Shown: piece by piece, positions 15,652-23,727 of the stretch
Layout of the letters: the number at the start of each line of letters is the position of its first letter
Position numbering within the stretch: position 1 is the stretch's first letter
Source of the DNA: Candidatus Saccharibacteria bacterium UBA2112
GTDB lineage: Bacteria > Patescibacteriota > Saccharimonadia > Saccharimonadales > Saccharimonadaceae
Direction: 5' to 3'
Assembly: GCA_002331045.1 (NCBI GenBank)
Contig: DCYK01000006.1
Coordinates: 15,448-57,871, forward strand
DNA: 42,424 bases
Notes under the pieces: model-generated
What the model saw: only the letters and a program-made list of their open reading frames with translations
Database searches by the model: none
What the model was told of the DNA's origin: nothing
Made by a program: the position numbers and the translations under genes

Positions 15652-16302
15652 TTAAATGACTTTTCGGGGCTGCGTAACTTGTTTCGCTTGGCCTTCGGGA
15701 ATAATCATCTTTGCCGCTCGTGCACGTAGCTTTTCTGCCAACTCGGCTTGTCCAACTCTTTCATAGGCTTCGGCAAGAAACTTGAGCGTTTGGGGAATTG
15801 GATCAATTTCCACGGCTCGTTCAAGCGATTCTATCATCTTTTTTTCGTTGCCCAGTTTTTCTTGCACCTTGGCGTAGGCAATATGCCGGGCAGAAATATC
15901 CGTCTCGATACGGAGTGCTTGCTCGAACGCTAGCGCTGCCTTCGTATAATCACCTGTTTCGTAATAAATGAGACCGACATTATGCAGGCTTGATGCATTT
16001 GGTTCCAGCGATTGAGCGATTTCGAAACATTCGATAGCGTCTTTGTAAGCCTGTTGTTTTGCATACAAAATACCGAGGCGATTATAGGCAGTAGCGTTTC
16101 GAGCATCGACACGCAGAATGGTGAGTAAGGCTTTTTCGGCGCGCAGGTACTTTTTCTCTCGCAATGACTCTTGGGCGATTGACCAAAGCTTATCAAGCTT
16201 TTCGGCTAATTTTGTCGGGAAATCGTTACGGATATCGTCAATAGAACGACGATAAAAGATAGCGAGCCCACCTAATAGTGTAACGATAGCTAAACCTAAC
16301 AT
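15652..16302 (-). CDS. Membrane-anchored TPR protein
   Basis: 216 aa. An N-terminal membrane helix (LGLAIVTLLGGLAIFY, residues 2-17) is followed by basic residues, so the repeats face the cytosol. Four to five tetratricopeptide repeats run from about residue 45 to 200 (such as ATAYNRLGILYAKQQAYKDA and SSLHNVGLIYYETGDYTKA). TPRs are protein-docking scaffolds; the partner is unknown. The ATG at 16302 lies 7 bases after TATAAT. It follows holB by 23 bases but has its own promoter. Confidence 0.85.
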   Translation of the reverse strand: MLGLAIVTLLGGLAIFYRRSIDDIRNDFPTKLAEKLDKLWSIAQESLREKKYLRAEKALLTILRVDARNATAYNRLGILYAKQQAYKDAIECFEIAQSLEPNASSLHNVGLIYYETGDYTKAALAFEQALRIETDISARHIAYAKVQEKLGNEKKMIESLERAVEIDPIPQTLKFLAEAYERVGQAELAEKLRARAAKMIIPEGQAKQVTQPRKVI

Positions 16303-16309
16303 CTTTTTT

Positions 16310-16315
16310 ATTATA
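16310..16315 (-). promoter_or_regulatory. -10 box for the TPR gene, leaderless
   Basis: TATAAT (16315-16310), 7 A/G-rich bases, then ATG 16302. There is no Shine-Dalgarno. Confidence 0.6.
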
Positions 16316-16325
16316 CCAGTTTTGC

Positions 16326-17174
16326 TTAGAGGAGGCTAGCTGTCAGTTGGAGACGGATATTGCCTCCGTCGCTAATTCTTCTGTGAGCTTCGATATATTT
16401 GTCGATGCTATGCGCGAGATGTATATCAGGATTTGCTGGTAGAATCGTATGAAGTTGGTACATAATATCTTCGAGTAGCAGTAAGCTGTCAGCGCGGTTA
16501 TCCTTATATGTGTGAACCGTCGTCATCTTCTTGTATATATCGCTGCCGAGCATTGTCTTTGCATCTGACATAATGTTGACTCGTGCATCGTAAAGTTCTG
16601 AATTGTTAGCAAGACGTGTGATCAGGGCAGGTTTTCCCCTTCCTACGAACGCGAGGCGTCGTGCTTTCATCGCATCCTGAATGCCTAGTCGTTCAATAAA
16701 GTCACTAGTCTGTTTGTCGGTTATGTCGAGGAGAGTGAGTCGCTGGCAACGAGAAACAATTGTGGGGAGCAGACGATCGACATGGTGAGTAGTGATAATA
16801 AAATGGAGATCTGCATGGGGTTCTTCAAGTAGTTTCAGCAATGCATTCTGCGCTCCCACTGTCATTGATCGAGAGCCCGTATCGATGATGTATACATGTT
16901 TGCCTGTTTGTTGCGTGCGTGTTTGTGTATATAGCTGGCGGATATCTTCGATCACCACCATTCCCTCATTCATATCAATGACAAACTCATTCTTGACTTT
17001 CTTTTTTGGCTGAATAAGGAGCTCTGGAGATTCCACTGTATGGGCGAGCACTTTTGCGACATGGGTGACACCGACACCCTCAGAGCCGTCGATGATAAGT
17101 GCATGGGGCAGATGGTTGAGAAAGTGCTGAAGCTGTGCCTGGCTACGATGATGAAGAATAAGGTCACGCACCAT
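16326..17174 (-). CDS. holB: DNA polymerase III clamp-loader subunit delta prime
   Basis: 282 aa. AAA+ fold with the family's sensor region QNALLKLLEEPHADLHFIITT and the SRC motif (IVSRCQRL), followed by a helical lid and collar. The Walker A position reads GSEGVGVTH, with valine for the catalytic lysine. This fits delta prime, the stator that does not hydrolyse ATP, rather than the motor subunit. It is third in trpS-rluA-holB, starting 2 bases after the rluA stop. Confidence 0.85.
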   Translation of the reverse strand: MVRDLILHHRSQAQLQHFLNHLPHALIIDGSEGVGVTHVAKVLAHTVESPELLIQPKKKVKNEFVIDMNEGMVVIEDIRQLYTQTRTQQTGKHVYIIDTGSRSMTVGAQNALLKLLEEPHADLHFIITTHHVDRLLPTIVSRCQRLTLLDITDKQTSDFIERLGIQDAMKARRLAFVGRGKPALITRLANNSELYDARVNIMSDAKTMLGSDIYKKMTTVHTYKDNRADSLLLLEDIMYQLHTILPANPDIHLAHSIDKYIEAHRRISDGGNIRLQLTASLL

Positions 17175-17176
17175 GA

Positions 17177-18001
17177 TTATTGTTTCTCCATGGCAGCAAA
17201 CTCGGGTGGTACGGCGGCAGTAAAGAGTTTGCGTATGCCACCGGGGATAGTAATTTCGAGTGCTGCTGCGTGCAGATAAAGTCTATCGGCTTCTGTGCCG
17301 TATATCCTGTCGCCATGGATAGGCGTCGTGAGGTGTGCCATATGCACACGAAGCTGATGGGTGCGGCCAGTTAATGGCTGTAGCTCAACAAGACTATAAT
17401 GCTCACCTGTTGCCAGTAAGCGATAAAGCGTTTTCGCAGGCTTGCCGTTAGGATCTACGCGAAATTGACTGGGTTTTTTAGGGTTCCGACCGATTGGCAT
17501 ATCAATCATCGCTTCAGGTTCCTTTGGTTCACCATCGATGACTGCAACATATTGTTTCTTTACTTTTCGGTCACTAAACTGTCGTTGCAATACCCTTGCT
17601 GTTTCGTCATTGAGTGCACCTATCATAATGCCACTTGTATCACGATCGAGTCGATGAACAATGCCAGGGCGATTAGTATCCACGTGATATGTTGTATAGC
17701 GCTTGAAAAAATCAGCAACGGTAAACTCGTCACTCAACGCACCTTTACTATGCGACAGGATCCCAACCGGCTTGTTGATGATAATGACGTTTTCATCCTG
17801 GTAAACAACAGGGAGTGTTTGTTCGTCATGGTTTGACGACTCGGGAACCTGTGGAGTGACTTGATCGTCTTCCTCAAGGATTCGCTTTACACTTTTCTCT
17901 ACCTCGCCATTCACTAATATGTGGCCGGCTTTGATACGTTTTTGCCACGTGGATCGTGATACTTCTGGCCAGTATTCAGCAAGATATGTGTCAAGACGCA
18001 T
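17177..18001 (-). CDS. RluA-family 23S rRNA pseudouridine synthase
   Basis: 274 aa. An N-terminal S4 RNA-binding domain (residues 1-55, MRLDTYLAEYWPEVSRSTWQ) precedes the catalytic domain with GIVHRLDRDTSGIM; D119 in HRLD is the expected catalytic aspartate. The order S4 plus RluA domain is that of RluD/RluC enzymes, which convert specific uridines in 23S rRNA to pseudouridine. Which site is modified cannot be read here. Its ATG overlaps the trpS stop (TAATG), implying translational coupling. Confidence 0.92.
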   Translation of the reverse strand: MRLDTYLAEYWPEVSRSTWQKRIKAGHILVNGEVEKSVKRILEEDDQVTPQVPESSNHDEQTLPVVYQDENVIIINKPVGILSHSKGALSDEFTVADFFKRYTTYHVDTNRPGIVHRLDRDTSGIMIGALNDETARVLQRQFSDRKVKKQYVAVIDGEPKEPEAMIDMPIGRNPKKPSQFRVDPNGKPAKTLYRLLATGEHYSLVELQPLTGRTHQLRVHMAHLTTPIHGDRIYGTEADRLYLHAAALEITIPGGIRKLFTAAVPPEFAAMEKQ

Positions 18002-19074
18002 TACGCCTCCTTTGGTCGAAGTCCGACGGCTTGCTGTGCGCGTAGTAGTGTGGCATTTGCATGCTCGTTTGCTCTCTCCTCAGATCGCTTGAATGCAGCG
18101 TAAATTGCTTGATTGTCACTCTCGCTGAGTCTTGTCTGAAAATCTGTCAAAAATCTACTTATTTCGTCGGCCACGATTCGTTTAAAGTCGCCGTAGTGTT
18201 GTCCACCCTTGAATTCTGCCTCGATTTGGTCGATTGGCTGGCTGCGAAGAAGCGCGAGCACTTGTAGTAGATTACTGATGCCAGGTTGTTCGATTGGATT
18301 ATAGTTGATACTCGCCTTGTCATCGGTTGTTGCGGACATTATCTTTTTTGCCGCCACCTGAGGGTCATCGGTCAAAAATATGACGCCTTTATCGCTATCA
18401 TCAGATTTGCTCATCTTTTTGCTTGGATCTGCAAGGTCTTTGATGCGAAGCCCTTGGCCTTTTCCGAAAAATTCATGCTGCTTGCTCACGGCGTGTGGTA
18501 CGGTGAATAAATCTCCGAATTTACTGTTCATGCGGCCAGCTATGTCGCGCGCAAACTCTAAATGCTGTGTCTGATCGTCGCCAACCGGAACGTACTGAGC
18601 ATCGTATAGTAGGATGTCGCAGGCCATCAGTACTGGATAGTTGAAGAGACCGACTGTTACCCGGGTATCAAGTCCAGTCTTTTCTCGAATATAGTCTCCT
18701 AGATGAAGGTTTTGAGATTTATCTTTAAACTGGGTCATGCGGCTCATTTCGCCAAATCCCGTAAAACAATCCAGTATCCACGTCAGTTCGCTGTGAGCTG
18801 GTACATAGCTTTGGCGATAGAGCAGAATATCATCATGGTCTAGTGGTAAGCCTGCAGCGGCATATAACCGGGCATTGTTCAGGATTTGATCCTGTAGCTG
18901 GTCATGGTCGATTGGTGTTGTAAAACTATGCAGATCAGGGATGAACATATTGATCTGAAATTCGCCAGCACGCTGTCGAGCCATTTCAATCATTGGTAGC
19001 ATTGCACCAAAATAATTGCCGATATGCAGATCGTTGTTTGCGCGAAGCCCTGTGAGGATTACTGGTTTTGACAT
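18001..19074 (-). CDS. trpS: Tryptophanyl-tRNA synthetase
   Basis: 357 aa. Class I synthetase with HIGN (in NDLHIGNYFGAM) for the HIGH motif and KMSKS (KKMSKSDDSDKG) for the second ATP-binding loop, plus the TrpRS segment VPVGDDQTQHLEFARDIA. It charges tRNA-Trp, also encoded in this window. I chose ATG 19074 because the in-frame ATG at 19086 lies inside the TATAAT box. It heads trpS-rluA-holB. Confidence 0.96.
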   Translation of the reverse strand: MSKPVILTGLRANNDLHIGNYFGAMLPMIEMARQRAGEFQINMFIPDLHSFTTPIDHDQLQDQILNNARLYAAAGLPLDHDDILLYRQSYVPAHSELTWILDCFTGFGEMSRMTQFKDKSQNLHLGDYIREKTGLDTRVTVGLFNYPVLMACDILLYDAQYVPVGDDQTQHLEFARDIAGRMNSKFGDLFTVPHAVSKQHEFFGKGQGLRIKDLADPSKKMSKSDDSDKGVIFLTDDPQVAAKKIMSATTDDKASINYNPIEQPGISNLLQVLALLRSQPIDQIEAEFKGGQHYGDFKRIVADEISRFLTDFQTRLSESDNQAIYAAFKRSEERANEHANATLLRAQQAVGLRPKEA

Positions 19075-19084
19075 AACTATGTCC

Positions 19085-19090
19085 ATTATA
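19085..19090 (-). promoter_or_regulatory. -10 box for trpS operon, near-leaderless
   Basis: TATAAT (19090-19085) lies 10 bases before ATG 19074, for a leader of 3-4 bases. It sits just upstream of the coding end of the preceding small gene, so trpS might also be read from the upstream leader promoter. Confidence 0.5.
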
Positions 19091-19092
19091 CC

Positions 19093-19332
19093 CTATTGGA
19101 CGGGTGGTTCGACTTCTGTGCTTTTTAAAGCTGCTGATCCAGTGAGATGACCCACGCGTAGTTGAGCGACACGCAGCGCTTCTTTGTCATCGGCACTCAT
19201 AGGCTTGGGCTCGGGTGACGGTATTTGACGTATATAGTCATTCGCAAAAGCTGCCACGAAAATACCACCTGCTGTTTGTCGAATATCTGAAAAGGTTTCA
19301 TTAGGTTGGGGGATGTGATTCGGGTTTGTCAT
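19093..19332 (-). CDS. Small unknown protein upstream of trpS (79 aa)
   Basis: I do not recognise this protein. It is hydrophilic with a short, slightly hydrophobic centre (GGIFVAAFANDYI) and Pro-rich ends, and has no cysteine. A purine-rich AGAGAG precedes ATG 19332. It ends 19 bases before the trpS start and lies behind a leader with an attenuator-like structure. It may be a real small gene or the first ORF of the trpS transcript. Confidence 0.5.
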   Translation of the reverse strand: MTNPNHIPQPNETFSDIRQTAGGIFVAAFANDYIRQIPSPEPKPMSADDKEALRVAQLRVGHLTGSAALKSTEVEPPVQ

Positions 19333-19358
19333 TACTACTCTCTTTCTTGTTATTATTT

Positions 19359-19378
19359 AAAAACCGCCTTACTGGCGG
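19359..19378 (-). terminator. Terminator hairpin of the putative attenuator
   Basis: Minus strand CCGCC-agtaa-GGCGG followed by TTTTTAAA. Its 5' arm can also pair, as CCGCCAGT (19378-19371), with ACTGGCGG at 19437-19430, so the two hairpins exclude each other. Confidence 0.6.
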
Positions 19379-19410
19379 CCTCCTCGATGTCTTTTATTCT
19401 GTACTATGTG

Positions 19411-19497
19411 CTACAAGGCACGGAGCAAACCGCCAGTGTGACTGTCGGTAAACCAAAAGGCGTAAGTCGGTACACAGTGGTTGCTCATGTGGCTCAT
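19411..19497 (-). CDS. Possible 28-aa leader peptide
   Basis: ATG 19497 to TAG 19413-19411 encodes MSHMSNHCVPTYAFWF followed by 12 more residues; it is rich in aromatics, with one Trp at position 15. ATG lies 5 bases after a TATAAA box. The ORF spans the antiterminator arm at 19430-19437, so a translating ribosome would cover it. I cannot show that it is translated; the transcript could equally be a small RNA of about 135 bases. Confidence 0.35.
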   Translation of the reverse strand: MSHMSNHCVPTYAFWFTDSHTGGLLRAL

Positions 19498-19502
19498 AAT
19501 AC

Positions 19503-19531
19503 TTTATATCGCAAAGGATAGCAATAGTAAA
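19503..19531 (-). promoter_or_regulatory. Promoter of the attenuator-like leader
   Basis: TTTACT (19531-19526), 17 bases, TATAAA (19508-19503). The same TTTACT -35 occurs in the tuf and infA promoters. Predicted leader to ATG 19332 is about 165 bases, long for this window. Confidence 0.55.
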
Positions 19532-19543
19532 TGATTGTATCCC

Positions 19544-20365
19544 CTAGCCATCTCTTGCCCGCTTTCGTGCATCCAAGCTATCATATATGGCTGATACGAC
19601 AAATTTTACATATCGTCCACGGACTTCATGTCCTGCCAAGATATGGCGCACAGATACCTTGTTGTTTACTTTTGATAAGTGGGAAAGGTTTTGTGAGACA
19701 ACAATTGGATCAAGACTTCCCCGTAAAATCGTTGTTGGTACCTTGAGCCGGTATGCGTCTTCTAGCGAGGTTTGATTAATAACCATTGCATGGAGGGCTG
19801 CCATGTAACTATCGATGTTTTCAGAGGTGACATTGAATACTTTGTTGATCAGCTTGTACTTGGAGGCGATAGCTGCAAGACGTGCAAACTTTTCTGGATA
19901 ACGCCATGCCGTCTTGTACATACTCTTGAGGATGTTGTCACTCTGTAGCGGTCGTGTAGGGTCATTACGGTAAAGGGGCGGGCTGCAGAGAATGAGATTA
20001 TCGACTAGTAATGGATACCTTTTTGCCATTTCAATTGCGACAAGTGCTCCGAGCGAATGTCCAACAATGATAAGTGGCGTTGCAATGCGAAGCTTCACGA
20101 GCGTCGCAAGGACCGAACGCGCTTGACTTTTAGCGCTATAAACGGCCCATTTCGGTCGCGGTGATTGGCCAAAGCCGATAAGATCCACTGAAACGATACG
20201 AATATCCTTTGGCAGTGCCCTGATGACGTCATCCCATGCGCTACCACTATTACCTAACCCATGCAAAAAGAGCAAGGTCGCCTTTGCTTTTGGTGGCTTT
20301 TGGTGGTACGTAACGTGTAGCGTGTATGGTATTCGTAACCAGCGGTGTGTCAATATATCAAGCAT
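19544..20365 (-). CDS. Alpha/beta hydrolase
   Basis: 273 aa. Classic fold signals: oxyanion loop FLHGLGNSGSAWDDV, nucleophile elbow GHSLG (S104), a likely acid in GSLDPIV and catalytic His in LAGHEVRGR. Soluble, with no secretion signal. The family covers esterases, lipases and lactonases; the substrate is unknown. It is monocistronic, lying downstream of the rpsI terminator, with a TATCAT -10 box 6 bases before the ATG. Confidence 0.88.
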   Translation of the reverse strand: MLDILTHRWLRIPYTLHVTYHQKPPKAKATLLFLHGLGNSGSAWDDVIRALPKDIRIVSVDLIGFGQSPRPKWAVYSAKSQARSVLATLVKLRIATPLIIVGHSLGALVAIEMAKRYPLLVDNLILCSPPLYRNDPTRPLQSDNILKSMYKTAWRYPEKFARLAAIASKYKLINKVFNVTSENIDSYMAALHAMVINQTSLEDAYRLKVPTTILRGSLDPIVVSQNLSHLSKVNNKVSVRHILAGHEVRGRYVKFVVSAIYDSLDARKRARDG

Positions 20366-20371
20366 ATGTCT

Positions 20372-20377
20372 ATGATA
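20372..20377 (-). promoter_or_regulatory. -10 box for the hydrolase gene, leaderless
   Basis: TATCAT (20377-20372), 6 bases, ATG 20365. It is next to the T-run of the rpsI terminator. Confidence 0.45.
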
Positions 20378-20382
20378 ACAAA

Positions 20383-20403
20383 AACACCTCTTGGTGAGGT
20401 GTT
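20383..20403 (-). terminator. Terminator of the infA-to-rpsI operon
   Basis: 8-base stem AACACCTC/GAGGTGTT with a 5-base loop, followed on the minus strand by TTTTTGTT, 23 bases after the rpsI stop. Confidence 0.8.
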
Positions 20404-20425
20404 CTTGTGGTGCGCTTCTTGTGTT

Positions 20426-20830
20426 TTAGCGCTTTGAGTATTGTTCGCGCTTGCGGGCAGAACGCAAACCATATTTTTTACGCTCCTTCTCGCGTGGATC
20501 ACGCTTGAGGAATTCTGCCTTCTTGAGCGTACTTCGCAGATCGGCACTGTCGACAGTAATTGCCTTGCTAATTGCAAGCTTCATGGCGTCTACTTGTCCA
20601 GACGTACCGCCGCCCGATACGAGGATGGTGATATCGTAATCTTTCTGCTTTCCGACAAGTGCCAATGGATCGGTAAGCTCTGCCATCAATGTTTTGTTGC
20701 CATCGAGATATTCAGCTGCTGGCTTATTATTGATTGTGATAGTACCTTTGCCGGTAAAAAGACGAGCTCGTGCTGTGGCGCTTTTGCGACGGCCGAGACC
20801 ATAGAAATATTTCTTGGTTGCTGTTGCCAT
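20426..20830 (-). CDS. rpsI: Ribosomal protein uS9
   Basis: 134 aa, full length. YGLGRRKSATARARLFTGKGTITIN is the S9 N-terminal signature, and the basic C-terminus ends in QYSKR, the tail that reaches the ribosomal P site and contacts tRNA. AGAGG 9 bases before ATG. It is last in the operon, 1 base after rplM. Confidence 0.97.
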   Translation of the reverse strand: MATATKKYFYGLGRRKSATARARLFTGKGTITINNKPAAEYLDGNKTLMAELTDPLALVGKQKDYDITILVSGGGTSGQVDAMKLAISKAITVDSADLRSTLKKAEFLKRDPREKERKKYGLRSARKREQYSKR

Positions 20831-20831
20831 A

Positions 20832-21281
20832 CTATTTTACCTCTACTTTCTCTGGTGTCTGTGCAGCGTGGTTATGTTCAGGTCCTGCATATACCTTCAG
20901 GCGTTTCATGCGATCATCTGATAGCTTATTCTTTGGCAACATACCTTTGACGGCATGTTCGATAATCCGTTCAGGGAATTTTTCTCGTACGTCAGCGAGT
21001 GATGCATCTTTGATACCGCCAGGAAAACCTGAATGGCGATAGTAGATTTTCGCTACTTCTTTATTACCGGTAACGACCGCGTCTTTAGCATTTACTACTA
21101 CGACGTAGTCTCCTCCGTCTACATGAGGAGTGTATGTGGGTTTGTATTTACCGATAAGGTGTTTTGCAATGACTGTTGCTACGCGGCCAAGTGGGGCACT
21201 TGATGCATCGATCACTATCCAGCGTCGACTGACATCGGCCGGTTTTTGTGAAAACGTTTTACTTGCTTTTACTGTACTCAT
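20832..21281 (-). CDS. rplM: Ribosomal protein uL13
   Basis: 149 aa. Signatures include WIVIDASSAPLGRVATVIA, the VVVVNAKDAVVTGNK strand and the MLPKNKLSDDRMKRLKVY loop. An early assembly protein of the large subunit, normally paired with rpsI as here. GGAGG 7 bases before ATG; the start overlaps the rplQ stop by 4 bases (ATGA), so translation is coupled. Confidence 0.97.
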   Translation of the reverse strand: MSTVKASKTFSQKPADVSRRWIVIDASSAPLGRVATVIAKHLIGKYKPTYTPHVDGGDYVVVVNAKDAVVTGNKEVAKIYYRHSGFPGGIKDASLADVREKFPERIIEHAVKGMLPKNKLSDDRMKRLKVYAGPEHNHAAQTPEKVEVK

Positions 21282-21715
21282 GCTTTTGCCTCCGAAGGTT
21301 TCTTGGCGCTCTTTGGCTTCGGAGCTGTCGTTTGAGCCGGCTTTGCAACTTCCTTTATCTCATCAACAAATGAAATTGTTGCCATTTGGGCTCGATCTCC
21401 AACACGTAGATCGGTTCGGGTGATACGAACGTGACCACTGACCCGACCACCAAGCTGTGGCGCAATGACATCAACCAGTCGTATTGCTGCTGTCTGACTA
21501 CCGAGCGCAGCGATAACATGTCGACGATTTGCAAGATCACCCTTCTTTGCCTTTGTGATGAGCTTTTCGATATAGGGCTTTAGCTCCTTTGCCTTTGGTA
21601 GTGTGGTTTCAATTTCACCATGCTCCACCAAGCTCACGGCAAGACCTTTCATCAAGGCTTGTCGCTGGTCTCGTTCGCGGCCGAATTTGCGGCCTTGGTA
21701 TCCGTGGCGATGCAT
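21278..21715 (-). CDS. rplQ: Ribosomal protein bL17
   Basis: 145 aa. MHRHGYQGRKFGRERDQRQALMKGLA is the L17 N-terminus and the C-terminal VRITRTDLRVGDRAQMATI strand is conserved. An extra C-terminal Ala/Lys/Pro tail (about 25 residues) is not part of the core. It follows rpoA by 2 bases, as in most bacteria. Confidence 0.97.
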   Translation of the reverse strand: MHRHGYQGRKFGRERDQRQALMKGLAVSLVEHGEIETTLPKAKELKPYIEKLITKAKKGDLANRRHVIAALGSQTAAIRLVDVIAPQLGGRVSGHVRITRTDLRVGDRAQMATISFVDEIKEVAKPAQTTAPKPKSAKKPSEAKA

Positions 21716-21717
21716 CT

Positions 21718-22641
21718 TTACAGCTCCAGTTCCGCCAGTTTATCTTTTACTTCATCAAGTGCTTTGCTGCCAAAACCTTTCAGTTCGCGCAAATCTTGCT
21801 CGCTGAGCGTCACTAAATCATGGACTGTTCGAATATCATTATTAACAAGCGCGTTTGCCGTTCGTGCTGTCAGATTGAGCTCTTCGATTGGTGTATTCAA
21901 CTCACTAGACTCTTCTTCTGTTTCACTACCAAGAGCAGGGGCTGCCTCGACGGTTGTACTACCGGCAAGGGCTGTGTATTGATTAACAAGGATAGCATTC
22001 GCTTCCTCGAATGCATCACGTGGACTCATTGTGCCGTCAGTATCGATTGTCAGAAGTAGTTTGTCGAGGTTTGTCTCTTGACCAACACGCGTTCCTTCTA
22101 CCTTGTAGCGGACACGAACAACTGGGCTAAAAACAGCATCGAGTGCGATCATATCGCTATGGAGGCGCTGAGTGCTGCTGTCCTCTATCGTACGGTAACC
22201 ACGACCTGATTCAGCGACAAGATCCATAAGGACTGAAGCTTTCGGATCATCGATCGTAGCGATTACTTGTTCTGGGTTCACTACTTCAACATCTGCAGTT
22301 GTTTTGATATCGCCAGCAGTGACGGTGCCTGCACCCTTCTTTTCGAGGCGTAGTTCAACAGGTTCATCTGTATAAACCTTGAGACGAACGTTCTTGAGGT
22401 TGAGCATGATATCAACGACATCTTCTTTCACGCCATTGACAGTAGTAAATTCGTGCGTTGCACCTTCGATACGAAAGGCTACGATTGCTCCACCTCGAAT
22501 GCTTGAGAGTAGAACGCGACGTAGACTATTACCCAGTGTATTACCGTAGCCGGCGTGCAAAGGCTCGATAACGAACTCTACGCTTGTTGCACTGTTTTCG
22601 TTGATGGCAGCAAGTAGCGGGTTATGAATGACTTTTGACAT
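21718..22641 (-). CDS. rpoA: RNA polymerase subunit alpha
   Basis: 307 aa. The N-terminal assembly domain has the dimer motif GYGNTLGNSLRRVLLSS (about residues 31-47) and VTAGDI. The C-terminal domain has helix-hairpin-helix NTPIEELNLTARTANALVNN and LRELKGFGSKALDEVKDKL, which bind DNA UP elements and activators. A Glu/Ser/Thr linker separates them. AAGGAG lies 9 bases before ATG. Alpha operon member. Confidence 0.97.
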   Translation of the reverse strand: MSKVIHNPLLAAINENSATSVEFVIEPLHAGYGNTLGNSLRRVLLSSIRGGAIVAFRIEGATHEFTTVNGVKEDVVDIMLNLKNVRLKVYTDEPVELRLEKKGAGTVTAGDIKTTADVEVVNPEQVIATIDDPKASVLMDLVAESGRGYRTIEDSSTQRLHSDMIALDAVFSPVVRVRYKVEGTRVGQETNLDKLLLTIDTDGTMSPRDAFEEANAILVNQYTALAGSTTVEAAPALGSETEEESSELNTPIEELNLTARTANALVNNDIRTVHDLVTLSEQDLRELKGFGSKALDEVKDKLAELEL

Positions 22642-22657
22642 GGACGTCAGCTCCTTA

Positions 22658-23275
22658 TTAGCGCGAGTAATACTCGACGATTAGTTGTTCGTTTATATCG
22701 GGCTCGGCCTCCTCACGTTTCGGAAGACCGGTGATATCAATGGTTAATTTTTTGCTATCTGCTTTCAGCCAACTGAGCGGTGCCTGGGATACGTTATTAA
22801 CGACATCATCAATATGCATGAAGTAAGCAGATTTCGTGCTTTTTGCGCGGACAGTAATTTTATCGCCTACTTTGACTCGGATCGATGGAATATCGACACG
22901 GCGACCATTCAGCATGAAGTGACCATGGCTAACGAGCTGACGAGCAGCGCGACGGCTTGTAGCGAGGCCGGCACGATAAACCGCATTATCAAGTCGCTGT
23001 TCGAGGAGTTGCAAGAGGTTCTCGCCTGCAAGACCTGGTCGACGAGTTGCTTCGTTCATCAATTTGGCGAACTGCCTCTCTAGGAGGCCGTAGGTGCGGC
23101 GTACTTTTTGCTTTTCACGCAACTGCGTTAGATAGAGGCTTGGTTTGCCTTGGCGGCCATGGGCATGTTGTCCAGGAATACCGGATTTTTTGACCATGAT
23201 CTTGTGCGCCTTCGGATGAAGTGCGTAACCTTCGCGGCGTGATTGTTTGACGATTGGGGATGTATCTCGTGCCAT
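22658..23275 (-). CDS. rpsD: Ribosomal protein uS4
   Basis: 205 aa. The S4 domain is clear (RLDNAVYRAGLATSRRAARQLVSHGHFMLNG). The N-terminal zinc cysteines of some S4 proteins are absent. S4 nucleates 30S assembly on 16S rRNA and in many bacteria represses its own operon. GAGGAG precedes the ATG. Confidence 0.97.
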   Translation of the reverse strand: MARDTSPIVKQSRREGYALHPKAHKIMVKKSGIPGQHAHGRQGKPSLYLTQLREKQKVRRTYGLLERQFAKLMNEATRRPGLAGENLLQLLEQRLDNAVYRAGLATSRRAARQLVSHGHFMLNGRRVDIPSIRVKVGDKITVRAKSTKSAYFMHIDDVVNNVSQAPLSWLKADSKKLTIDITGLPKREEAEPDINEQLIVEYYSR

Positions 23276-23277
23276 AA

Positions 23278-23724
23278 CTAAGCTCTCCTCTGTCCCTTTG
23301 GACGTACACCGCCATGCGGGACACCTGTTACATCAGTAATGCTCTCGACAAGCATGCCGTGGTTACTGACAACGCGAATAGCCGAGTCGCGTCCGAGGCC
23401 GACGCCTTTGACGTATACATCGACATTCTTTAGGCCGTACTGGGAGCCAGCAATTTCTGCTGCCTTTTCTGCTGCAACCTGTGCCGCGTAAGCTGTGCCT
23501 TTTTTGCTACCGCGGAATCCGCAGGCACCAGCACTACTCGCTGCAATGACATTACCCTTCTTGTCTGAAAAGCTGATGATCGTATTGTTAAATGTTGCCT
23601 GGATATGCATTTGTCCAGCAGGAACGGAACGTTTCTGCTTTTTTCGCGATACAGACTTCTGCGGAGCTGATTGCTCTGCGGTCTGTGTTGTCGTTGTTGT
23701 TGCTTCTTCTGTCATATCACTCAT
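23278..23724 (-). CDS. rpsK: Ribosomal protein uS11
   Basis: 148 aa. A 28-residue Thr/Gln/Lys extension precedes the core (GQMHIQATFNNTIISFSD). The conserved C-terminus (GVPHGGVRPKGQRRA) is intact. It lies on the 30S platform. The start is ambiguous: ATG 23724 has AGGAT directly adjacent, while ATG 23715 has AGGA at a better 10-base distance. Confidence 0.95.
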   Translation of the reverse strand: MSDMTEEATTTTTQTAEQSAPQKSVSRKKQKRSVPAGQMHIQATFNNTIISFSDKKGNVIAASSAGACGFRGSKKGTAYAAQVAAEKAAEIAGSQYGLKNVDVYVKGVGLGRDSAIRVVSNHGMLVESITDVTGVPHGGVRPKGQRRA

Positions 23725-23727
23725 ATC

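Noticed and set aside
16326..17174. holB as a decayed gene because the Walker A lysine is missing
   Set aside because: Delta prime subunits do not need ATP hydrolysis and often have degenerate P-loops. The rest of the AAA+ fold and SRC motif is intact.
19333..19502. T-box riboswitch for trpS
   Set aside because: The leader is near trpS and has UGGC, which could pair with the tRNA-Trp end, but there is no AGGGTGGNACCGCG-type antiterminator core and no convincing specifier stem. I keep only the general attenuator reading.
19306..19521. 71-codon plus-strand open frame upstream of trpS
   Set aside because: No promoter or Shine-Dalgarno on the plus strand, and it runs through the terminator hairpin. 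The minus-strand leader explains the region better.
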